DNA from: Microbacterium oleivorans
Lineage (GTDB): Bacteria; Actinomycetota; Actinomycetes; Actinomycetales; Microbacteriaceae
Direction: 5' to 3'
DNA length: 64,000 bases
Assembly (NCBI RefSeq): GCF_013389665.1
Contig: NZ_CP058316.1
Span: 2,914,001-2,978,000, forward strand
A program made the translations under genes and the position numbers. The notes under the pieces were generated by a model. That model saw only the letters and a list, made by a program, of their open reading frames with translations, was not told where the DNA came from and ran no database searches. Positions 44,448 through 51,640 of this stretch are shown piece by piece; the first letter of the stretch is position 1; the number at the start of each line of letters is the position of its first letter.

Positions 44448-45319
44448 CCGCGAGGCCGCCCTCGGCTCCGCACCCGGTCTCGGTGGTGCGGATCTTCAAC
44501 AACAACGTTCTCCTGTGCCGAGACGGCCCCGACGAGATCGTCGTCGTCGGCAAAGGACTGGGTTACACCGTGAAGCCCGGTGGTGAGCTGGATGCGTCGG
44601 CGCCGGGGCTGAAACGCTTTGTACCCGATCAGCAGTACGCTGCGACGCACGTCGCCGAGATGCTCAGCGACGCGACGATGGAGGAGGCCGACGTCGCCGA
44701 GGAGATCGTCCGGATGGCCGAGTCCGAGCTCGGAACCTTGCCGACCCAGCGCGTTCTGCTGCCGCTGCTCGACCACCTGTCGTTCGCGGTCGAACGCGCG
44801 AAGGGTGGGATCACCGTCGACTACCCGCTGCAGTGGGAGACCGGACAGGTCTTTCCCCAGGAATCGGCGGTCGGGCGGCGGGCGGTGCAGCTCGTCCGGG
44901 ATCGACTGGGAGTGAGTCTGCAGGAGGGCGAGTGGTCGGCCTTCGCGCTGCATTTCGTGACGCACCGGTGGGCCGGCGGCGATCTGACCCGTTCGCTTTC
45001 CATGACCGGCACGATCAGCCGGGTCTTCCGTGAGATCGAGGAGACGTGGGACACCCGCATCGATCAGACCTCGATGAGCGCGGCCCGCTTCGTCGCGCAT
45101 CTTCGGTACCTGTGGGCGCGTGTCTCGACGTCGAAGCAGCTCCGGGACTCACCCGTGGACTTCATGGGCGACGTGAACGAGGCATACCCCGAGGCGGCGG
45201 CCGCCGCGGTGAGAAGCGCCGCGATCCTCGGTGCCGTGCTGGGCGCCCCGCTGACTCAGGACGAGGTGGCCTACCTCGCGCTGCACACGTCTCGCCTCTA
45301 CGTCGATGCCACCCAGTGA
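44444..45319 (+). CDS. licT: LicT/BglG-family transcriptional antiterminator
   Basis: A 291-residue protein: RNA-binding CAT domain (about 12-65, VVRIFNNNVLL and VVVGKGLGYTVKPG), PRD1 with His111 and His170, PRD2 with His219 and His281. All four regulatory histidines are present at spacings like those of LicT. It should bind the RAT at 40774-40799 and prevent termination when the substrate is present, under control of PTS phosphorylation. ATGA overlap with the EIIA gene, so the operon encodes its own antiterminator last. The gene symbol is given by family resemblance. Confidence 0.93.
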
Positions 45320-45330
45320 CGGGACCGGCT

Positions 45331-45374
45331 CGACAGCAGCATCGGTGGGGCGGCGCTCACCGGTGCTGCTGTCG
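45331..45374. terminator. Bidirectional terminator-like hairpin between convergent operons
   Basis: CGACAGCAGCATCGGTG (45331-45347) pairs with 45358-45374 over 17 positions with a single G-T wobble, loop 10 nt. Located 12 bp after the antiterminator stop and 45 bp from the end of the minus-strand SDR gene. Confidence 0.78.
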
Positions 45375-45418
45375 TTCCGGCTCATGTCAGAGCGCCGGTG
45401 AGATCCACCTCGCGGGAG

Positions 45419-46132
45419 TCACGCGTCGCCAGCCAGCTGCGGGTAGACCGCCTCGAGCGGGGCGGACAGGCCGGCCTTGAGTCGCGCCGAGTTCTCGTCT
45501 GCGAGGACTTCGTAGCCGCCTGCTTCGAGGGTGTCGAAGGTCTGGGCGACGAGGTCGGCGGGGTCGACCTTGGGGCCTTCGGCGTGGGCGGCCATGGCGG
45601 TGTCGACGTAGCCGACGTGGACGCCGACGACCTGCACGCCCGCCGGATGCAGTTCCAGGCGCAGGGAGTTCGTCGCCGACCAGAGGGCAGCCTTCGTGGC
45701 CGAGTAGATGCCGGCGACGGCCCACCACGACAGCGCGGAGTGGATGTCGATGATGGCGGTGTCGCCTCCCTTGGCGGAGAGAGTCGGGGCGAAGGCGCGG
45801 GACAGGAAGAGGGGTCCGAGGAAGTTGGTCTCGACGTTCTGGCGGATCTCCTCGTCCGTGTGGGTGAGGATGCCCGCGGAGGAGACGGATGCGCCGGCGT
45901 TGTTGATCAGGACCGTGACGTCGGGCGCCTGTTCCACGGCGGCACGGATCGAGGCGGGGTCGGTGACGTCGAGGGCGAGGGGGACGATGCGCTCGTCGTC
46001 CCATTCGCGGGGGTTGCGGGCGGTGGCGTAGACCTTGGCCGCTCCTCGGGCGAGGGCGTCGCGGACGAAGTGGGTGCCGATGCCGCCGTTCGCGCCGGTG
46101 ACGAGGACGACGGCGCCGTTGAGGGAAGTCAT
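45419..46132 (-). CDS. SDR-family oxidoreductase
   Basis: A 237-residue short-chain dehydrogenase of the short, co-factor-only type: TGANGGIG at 13-20, INNAGAS, Ser in DIHSALSW and YSATK. The start at 46132 has AGGAGACCC upstream. It follows the old-yellow-enzyme gene with an 89-bp gap and is probably in the same TetR-controlled operon. Likely substrates are small aldehydes or ketones. Confidence 0.88.
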   Translation of the reverse strand: MTSLNGAVVLVTGANGGIGTHFVRDALARGAAKVYATARNPREWDDERIVPLALDVTDPASIRAAVEQAPDVTVLINNAGASVSSAGILTHTDEEIRQNVETNFLGPLFLSRAFAPTLSAKGGDTAIIDIHSALSWWAVAGIYSATKAALWSATNSLRLELHPAGVQVVGVHVGYVDTAMAAHAEGPKVDPADLVAQTFDTLEAGGYEVLADENSARLKAGLSAPLEAVYPQLAGDA

Positions 46133-46221
46133 GGAATGGGTCTCCTGGATGTGTGTTGTTCGGATGGTCGACGCGGTGGCCGGGGATGCGTCGGGTTCGC
46201 CTGCCCCGGCCACATCGAGGG

Positions 46222-47298
46222 TCAGACGCGGGTGAGGGTGGGGTAGTCGGTGTAGCCGTGCGCGCCGCCGGTGTACAGCGTCGCCGGGTCGAGCTCGTTG
46301 AACGGCGCGTCCTGCCGCAGGCGTGCGACGACGTCCGGGTTCGCGAGCGCGAAGCGTCCGAGCGGTGCGATGTCCGCGAGACCTGCGTCGATGTCTGCGG
46401 CGATGCCGTCGCGGTCGCGACCGTACCGGACGACGAGCACGGCGGTCGGCCACACGTCCCGGAACGACCGCAGCAGCTCGTCGTCGCCGAGGTGGTGCAC
46501 GTGCAGATAGACCAGGTTCAGCTTCGCGAGCTCACTCACGAGGTGCCGGTACTGAGCACGCACCGCCTCGGTGTCTCCCTCATCGAGCCCGCCGAGCGGG
46601 AAGGCGGGGGAGATGCGGATGCCGGTACGGTCCGCGCCGATCTCCTCGGCGACGGCCCGGGCCACCTCGATCACGAACCGGGCCCGGTTCTCGATCGACC
46701 CGCCGTACTCGTCGGTGCGCTGGTTCGCGTTGGGAGCCAGGAACTGGTGCAGCAGGTACCCGTTGGCGGCGTGGATCTCCACCCCGTCCGCACCGGCCGC
46801 GATCGCGGAGGCGGCGGCGTGGCGGAACTCACCGATCACCTCCTGGATCTCCGCCGCCGACAGCTCGCGAGGGGCGGGGGTCTTCTGGGGGCCTTCCGCT
46901 GTGAACATGTCCTGCTCGGCCGAGATCGGCGAGGGCGCCACGGGCTGGCGGTGGTGCGGGGTGTTGTCGGGATGGGAGATGCGTCCCACGTGCATCAGCT
47001 GGACGAACAGGTGCCCGCCGTTCTCGTGCACGGCCTCGGCGACCTTCGCCCACCCCGCGACCTGCTCGGGGGTGTAGATGCCGGGGGTGTTCAGGTACCC
47101 CTGTCCATCCTCGGAGGGCTGGGTTCCCTCGGTGATCAGCAGCCCCAGCGAGCCACGCTGCGCGTAGTACTCTGCCGCGAGCTCACCGGGTGTGCCATCG
47201 GGGTTGGCGCGGTTGCGGGTCATCGGGGCCAGCGCGAGCCGGTGCGGGAGCTCGATGCGCCCGAGGGTGAACGGCTGCCAAAGAGACGTGGACGTCAT
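46222..47298 (-). CDS. Old yellow enzyme-family alkene reductase (NemA-like)
   Basis: A 358-residue FMN-dependent ene-reductase. PHRLALAPMTRNRA with Thr27, QLMHVGRISHP, the active-site HAANGYLLHQFLAPNANQRTD-type segment (His176, Asn179, Tyr181) and the FMN phosphate site near GRFALANPDVV. Reduces activated C=C bonds of enals, enones and nitro compounds. The ATG at 47298 has GAAGGAA upstream. It is directly downstream of the TetR operator and divergent from the tetR gene. Confidence 0.93.
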   Translation of the reverse strand: MTSTSLWQPFTLGRIELPHRLALAPMTRNRANPDGTPGELAAEYYAQRGSLGLLITEGTQPSEDGQGYLNTPGIYTPEQVAGWAKVAEAVHENGGHLFVQLMHVGRISHPDNTPHHRQPVAPSPISAEQDMFTAEGPQKTPAPRELSAAEIQEVIGEFRHAAASAIAAGADGVEIHAANGYLLHQFLAPNANQRTDEYGGSIENRARFVIEVARAVAEEIGADRTGIRISPAFPLGGLDEGDTEAVRAQYRHLVSELAKLNLVYLHVHHLGDDELLRSFRDVWPTAVLVVRYGRDRDGIAADIDAGLADIAPLGRFALANPDVVARLRQDAPFNELDPATLYTGGAHGYTDYPTLTRV

Positions 47299-47410
47299 GA
47301 CGGGAATTTCCTTCGTAAGAGAGGCGAGTGTCGTCCGGCATCGGTTCACGCCGGTCGACGTGCACCGGAGTGGGAGAATGAGCCGAGACAGATTCGAGCC
47401 CAGACGACAG

Positions 47411-47438
47411 TGACTACACTCATAATTGAGGTGAGTCA
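47411..47438. promoter_or_regulatory. TetR operator between divergent genes
   Basis: TGACT-N3-CTCA-N4-TGAG-N3-AGTCA, a 28-bp dyad with all 18 specified positions symmetric. The core CTCATAATTGAG (47419-47430) recurs in the other orientation at 51572-51583. On the minus strand a promoter for the reductase operon can be read as CTGACA (47469-47464), 18 nt, TAGAAT (47445-47440), placing the operator at +1. Confidence 0.78.
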
Positions 47439-47462
47439 GATTCTATTCCATCGGAGGATCCC

Positions 47463-48065
47463 ATGTCAGTGGCGACCGAGTCGCTCGGGCGACGCGCGCG
47501 GCAGAAGCAGGACAAGCTCGCACGCATAACCGCGGCGGCGAGCGAGCTGTTCGCGACGCGCGGGGTAGACGAGGTCACGACTCAGCAGATCGCCGAGGCG
47601 GCGGACATCGGCACCGGCACGCTGTTCCTGTACGCGAAGACCAAGGGAGAGCTGCTCCTCCTGGTGCAGAACGCTCACTACGTCGATGCTCTGGCGCGCG
47701 GCCGCGCCGCCGCCGCACGGGAGGCCACTGCTGTCGATGCGGTGCTCGCGCTGCTGGCTCCGATCGCGGAGTGCAATCGCACACAGGTCGACAACGGGCG
47801 CACATATCTTCGGGAGATGGTCTTCGGCGACCCCGCAGAACCGCACCATGCCGAAGCGCTTTCCATCGTCGCGCAGACGGAGCACGCCGTCGCCGCTGTC
47901 CTCGTCGAGCGGACGCGTGTCGAGGCGGGGCAGGCGGCGACGCTCGCCCGGGTGATCTCGGGCATCCAATTCCTCGAGCTCGCGGCCAGCGTCAATAGAG
48001 ATGCGACGGTCCCGGAACTGCTCTCGAGCATCCGCGGCCAGGTCGCGGCGATCCTGCCGGGCTGA
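47463..48065 (+). CDS. TetR-family transcriptional regulator
   Basis: A 200-residue TetR protein. The helix-turn-helix spans about residues 18-62 (ITAAASELFATRGVDEVTTQ and GTGTLFLYAKTKGELL), and the rest is an alpha-helical ligand domain. Ribosome-binding site CGGAGGATC. Its gene sits between two identical operator cores: one in its own promoter region and one before the hydrolase operon at 51510. It most likely represses all three transcripts and responds to an enal, enone or ester-type compound. Confidence 0.9.
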   Translation: MSVATESLGRRARQKQDKLARITAAASELFATRGVDEVTTQQIAEAADIGTGTLFLYAKTKGELLLLVQNAHYVDALARGRAAAAREATAVDAVLALLAPIAECNRTQVDNGRTYLREMVFGDPAEPHHAEALSIVAQTEHAVAAVLVERTRVEAGQAATLARVISGIQFLELAASVNRDATVPELLSSIRGQVAAILPG

Positions 48066-48073
48066 CTCCGATC

Positions 48074-48592
48074 ATGACGACACACGATGAGGCCTCCCAG
48101 CGGTCGCGCACGATCCGCTACCAGGCCCCGGGCAGGGACAAACGGGTGCTGTTCGCCCGTTCGGGGCTCGAGCAACTCCGGGCCGTAGCCGCAGGCGAGG
48201 CGCCGGCCCCGCCGATCAGCAGCCACATCGGGCTCGAGATCGTCACCGTCGAGGAGGGCGACGTGGTGATGACGGCGGTTCCGGACGAGTCCCACTACAA
48301 CCCCATCGGCTCGGTGCACGGCGGGTTCTTCGCCACCGTCCTCGACTCCGCGTGCGGGTGCGCTGTGCATTCCACCCTCCCTGCCGGCGTCGGATACACC
48401 AGCCTGGAGATCAAGGTCTCATTCCTGCGTCCGATCACCGCAGACACCGGCCCCGTCACCGCGCACGGATGGGTTACCCGTAAGGGTCGCAGCGCGGTGT
48501 TCGCGGAGGCCGACATTCGCGACAGCCAGGGGCGCGTCCTTGCCGTCGCATCCAGCACCTGTCTCGTCGTTCGCCCGGACCCTGCCTCCTGA
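48074..48592 (+). CDS. PaaI-type hotdog thioesterase
   Basis: A 172-residue single-hotdog protein. The family motif NPIGSVHGGFFATVLDSACG holds the catalytic acid, and YTSLEIKVSFLRPIT follows. It hydrolyses acyl- or aryl-CoA thioesters. The start is 8 bp after the tetR stop, so it is cotranscribed with the regulator. An N-terminal about 40 residues (RTIRYQAPGRDKRVLFARSGLEQL) extends the usual domain. Confidence 0.87.
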   Translation: MTTHDEASQRSRTIRYQAPGRDKRVLFARSGLEQLRAVAAGEAPAPPISSHIGLEIVTVEEGDVVMTAVPDESHYNPIGSVHGGFFATVLDSACGCAVHSTLPAGVGYTSLEIKVSFLRPITADTGPVTAHGWVTRKGRSAVFAEADIRDSQGRVLAVASSTCLVVRPDPAS

Positions 48593-48618
48593 CGCGTCTC
48601 GCTGGCTCTCGTCGCGCT

Positions 48619-48646
48619 CGTCCGTCGGGGCCGGCGCTGACGGACG
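48619..48646. terminator. Hairpin between convergent genes
   Basis: An 8-bp perfect stem, CGTCCGTC (48619-48626) and its complement (48639-48646), in the 99-bp gap between the thioesterase and the minus-strand hydrolase. No T-tract. Weak evidence as terminator. Confidence 0.4.
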
Positions 48647-48691
48647 ACGGTCGCACTGACCACGATCTCTTCGCGGCTGCGAATCGACGGA

Positions 48692-49549
48692 TCAGGCGGT
48701 GAGGAACTTCGCAACGGCAGGCGCGAACTTCTGCCAGTACTGGAAGATGCCGCCGTGGCCCGAGTCTCGGTAGATGATCAGCTCACTGCCGACGATCCGC
48801 CGGTGCAGGTCCTCGGAGAGCACCGAGGGGACCATGCGGTCGTTGTCGCCGTTGGCGATCAGGGTCGGGCTCGTGATCACCGACAGGTCTGAGGGGGTCG
48901 AGCGCCCGTACCGTTGGATGGCTTTCAGCTGGCGGCTGAATGACTTGTTGCTGATCGGCTTGTCGCGATCGACGGTGCGCTCCTTGAGGCGTTCGACGAA
49001 CGCTTTACCGGCCCGCTTGCCCTCAGCGTCGCGGTTGAAGAAGAGGAACTCCTTCGGGTCGGATCGGGTGATCACCGAGCGGAAGATGTCCCAGTAGGTG
49101 GTGCCGACGACCTTGTCGATGTCCTTCCCGCCGCGTGGGCCGGTGCCGGTGAGCACGAGCTTGCGGACCAGCTCGGGGTGGGCGACGACGAGGTCTTGGG
49201 CGATCATGCCGCCCATCGAGAAGGAGAAGATGTCGACCTTGTCGTAGCCCAAGCCCTTCGTGATGAACCGGTAGGCGTCGGCCGCGGCTTCTTCGAGGGT
49301 GTCGGGAACCTGCCCGGAGGAGGCACCGACGCCGAGCTGGTCGAAAGCGATGACGTGGCGGTTCTTCGCGATCTGGTCGATGATGCGCGGGTCCCAGTTG
49401 TCCAGGGTCGCGGCGAGATGGACGAAGAAGATCACGGGGATCTCTTCTTTCGGGCCGAGCTCCCGGTAGGCGAAGGTGTCCCCGTCCACGGTGACGGTCT
49501 TTGCGGGGGCTTTGGCGTAGGAGGTGATGACGGGTTCGGTGGTGCTCAT
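48692..49549 (-). CDS. Alpha/beta hydrolase
   Basis: A 285-residue hydrolase with nucleophile Ser111 in SFSMGGM, an acid in NGDNDRMV (Asp235 or Asp237) and His265 in DSGHGG. Oxyanion region VHLAATLDNWDP. Typical of esterases and haloperoxidase-like hydrolases. It is about 35-40% alike by eye to the hydrolase at 50644, its paralogue in the same operon. The start behind AAGGAGCA is convincing. The gap to the MDR gene is 54 bp. Confidence 0.9.
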   Translation of the reverse strand: MSTTEPVITSYAKAPAKTVTVDGDTFAYRELGPKEEIPVIFFVHLAATLDNWDPRIIDQIAKNRHVIAFDQLGVGASSGQVPDTLEEAAADAYRFITKGLGYDKVDIFSFSMGGMIAQDLVVAHPELVRKLVLTGTGPRGGKDIDKVVGTTYWDIFRSVITRSDPKEFLFFNRDAEGKRAGKAFVERLKERTVDRDKPISNKSFSRQLKAIQRYGRSTPSDLSVITSPTLIANGDNDRMVPSVLSEDLHRRIVGSELIIYRDSGHGGIFQYWQKFAPAVAKFLTA

Positions 49550-49603
49550 GAGGGTGCTCCTTGAGGATCTGAGTGTGCTCGGAAAGCGGACTGGCGGATA
49601 GGG

Positions 49604-50611
49604 TTATGCGGGCTGGTCGGCGCCCGTGATGACGGCTTTGCCGCGGATGCTGCTGGTGCCGAGGGAGGCGAGGGCCTGCACGGTCTGGTCGAAGGGGAAG
49701 GTCGCGCCCACGACCGGGCGGATGACGCCGGCGTCCACGAGCTCGGCGATCTGGCGCAGCTGGTCGCCGGAGGCGTGCATGAGAAGGAACTCGTACGTCA
49801 CGCCGAGCTTCCTGGCGAGTGCGCGAGTCTTGCGGCTGAGGACCGTGATGGCCAGGCGCAGCACCGGGTTCAGGCCTGCGGCTTTCGCGAACACGGGGGT
49901 GGGCGGCCCGGAGATCCCGACGGCCTTCCCGCCGCGCTTCAAGACCGTGAGCGACGTGGTGAGGTTGTCGCCGCCGAGCGGGTCCAGGACGAAGTCGTAA
50001 CCGGAGAGCTCGGACTCGAAATCGTGCGTGCGGTAGTCGATCACCACGTCGGCTCCGAGTTCCCGGACGAAGCCGGCGTTTTTGCCCGACACGGTGGTCG
50101 CGACGTGCGCACCGAGGTGCTTGGCGAGCTGGATCGCGATCGACCCGACCCCGCCGGCACCGGCGTGGATGAGCACCTTCTGCCCGGGCTGCACGTTTCC
50201 CTTCTCGACCAGGGCCTGCCACGCGGTGAGCGCGACCAGCGGGAGGGATGCTGCCTCCACGGTGCTGATCGAGGTCGGGGCCAGGGCGACGTCTGCTTCG
50301 TCCACGGCGATGCGTTCGGCGAAGGCGCCGATGCGGTGATCGCGCGGCCGGGCGTACACGCGGTCCCCGGCGGTGAATCGGGTGACTCCCGCGCCGACGC
50401 GGATCACGGTGCCTGCGACATCGTGGCCGAGCGTGACGGGGGTCTTGTAGGGCAGGATCGCCCGGAACTCTCCCGCTCGGAGACGTTCGTCGAGGTGGTT
50501 CAGTCCCGCGGCTTCGACCCGGATCAGGACGTCGCGGTCGCCGACCGTGGGCTCGGGCACGTCGGCCTCGTGAACGGGCTGTTTGTACTTGTCGAACACG
50601 AACGCTCGCAT
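49604..50611 (-). CDS. NADP-dependent quinone-reductase-like oxidoreductase (MDR)
   Basis: A 335-residue medium-chain dehydrogenase without the catalytic zinc ligands. N-terminal MRAFVFDKYKQPVHEADVPEP, GHDVAGTVIRVGAGVTRF, and the nucleotide motif HAGAGGVGSIAIQLAKHLGA with ATVSGKNAGFVRELGADVVIDY. Such enzymes reduce quinones or activated enones with NADPH. It sits between two alpha/beta hydrolase paralogues in the TetR-controlled minus operon. The start at 50611 has AGAAGAAAGAG upstream. Confidence 0.9.
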   Translation of the reverse strand: MRAFVFDKYKQPVHEADVPEPTVGDRDVLIRVEAAGLNHLDERLRAGEFRAILPYKTPVTLGHDVAGTVIRVGAGVTRFTAGDRVYARPRDHRIGAFAERIAVDEADVALAPTSISTVEAASLPLVALTAWQALVEKGNVQPGQKVLIHAGAGGVGSIAIQLAKHLGAHVATTVSGKNAGFVRELGADVVIDYRTHDFESELSGYDFVLDPLGGDNLTTSLTVLKRGGKAVGISGPPTPVFAKAAGLNPVLRLAITVLSRKTRALARKLGVTYEFLLMHASGDQLRQIAELVDAGVIRPVVGATFPFDQTVQALASLGTSSIRGKAVITGADQPA

Positions 50612-50643
50612 GATGCTCTTTCTTCTCGGGTCTGAAGGGTCGG

Positions 50644-51510
50644 TCAGCGCTGTAGAAACCCGGTGACGATTCTCGCGACGCTGTCTCGGTTCTGGAACGC
50701 GACACCGTGGCCGGCGTCGGCGAATATCCGCACCTGAGCGTGCGGGTACTGGGCGAGGAGCGCGTCGGTGTTGCCTGTCGGCACCATCCGGTCGTGGTCG
50801 CCGTGCAAGATCAGCACCGGGCGCGTGAAGGAGGTGACGGGTGGTGTCTGATGGCCCCACCGATTCACGGCGCGCAACTGGGCACGGAACACACCCGGGG
50901 TGACGCGTTCGTCCCGGCCGGAACGGCGCAGCTTCAGCCGAGCGTGGTACGTCCTCGCTGCCTCGCGGCCTGCACGCGTGCGGGTGAAGAACAGCAGGGT
51001 GGTGGGGTTCGTGAAGGTCGCGATGCCCCGCAGGATCGCCCGCACGGTGACTCCCGTCATCCCGGTCAGGCCGGGCCCGCCCTGCGGGCCGGTGCCCGCG
51101 AGGATGACCCGCTCGACCAGGTCCGGGTCCTGGTGCAGGATCTCCTGAGCGACCATGCCACCCATCGACAATCCGAACAGATCCACCCGCGAGAGTCCGA
51201 GAGCACGAGTCGCCGCGATGGCATCGGCCGCCGTGTCCTCGAATCGGCGCCGCACCGCGCCGGTGGAAGCCCCCACCCCGCGGTAGCTGAGGAGGATCAC
51301 CCGCCGCTCCCGCGCGAGCGCGTCGATCAGCTCGGGGTCCCAGCTGTCGAGGTTCGCCCCCAGATGGGTCAACGCGACCAGCGGTACCCCGCCGTGCTGG
51401 GAGCCGAGCTCACGGTAGACCACCCCGGCGCCGGCGACCGACGCGGTGCGGGTCGGGGCGTCCACGAAACGCACTGCCCGGTCGCCGGTTCCCTGCTGCG
51501 CCTGCGTCAT
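50644..51510 (-). CDS. Alpha/beta hydrolase, first gene of TetR-regulated operon
   Basis: A 288-residue hydrolase with Ser115 in GLSMGGM, LHGDHDRMVPTGN (acid) and FADAGHGVAF (His). It shares YRELG, HLGANLDSWDP and RVDLFGLSMGGM with the hydrolase at 48692. I start it at ATG 51510, since the longer frame to 51576 would run into the operator at 51564-51591. A weak -35/-10 pair with the operator between them can be drawn on the minus strand. Confidence 0.88.
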   Translation of the reverse strand: MTQAQQGTGDRAVRFVDAPTRTASVAGAGVVYRELGSQHGGVPLVALTHLGANLDSWDPELIDALARERRVILLSYRGVGASTGAVRRRFEDTAADAIAATRALGLSRVDLFGLSMGGMVAQEILHQDPDLVERVILAGTGPQGGPGLTGMTGVTVRAILRGIATFTNPTTLLFFTRTRAGREAARTYHARLKLRRSGRDERVTPGVFRAQLRAVNRWGHQTPPVTSFTRPVLILHGDHDRMVPTGNTDALLAQYPHAQVRIFADAGHGVAFQNRDSVARIVTGFLQR

Positions 51511-51563
51511 GGCACTCTCGCTTCGTTCGGCCTCGTTCGACGGGCGAGTCGCCGCGTCATAAC

Positions 51564-51591
51564 AGAGTGTACTCAATTATGAGCTCACTCA
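51564..51591. promoter_or_regulatory. Second TetR operator, before the hydrolase operon
   Basis: Core CTCAATTATGAG (51572-51583) is the exact reverse complement of the core at 47419-47430. The outer arms are AGAGT and ACTCA, symmetric at four of five positions, at the same spacing. The promoter of the hydrolase operon should overlap it, probably with TACACT as -10 on the minus strand. Confidence 0.75.
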
Positions 51592-51640
51592 GTCACAGGC
51601 GTCGAGCCGCGTGCGGGCGCGCCTCCCTTCGACGACGGGA

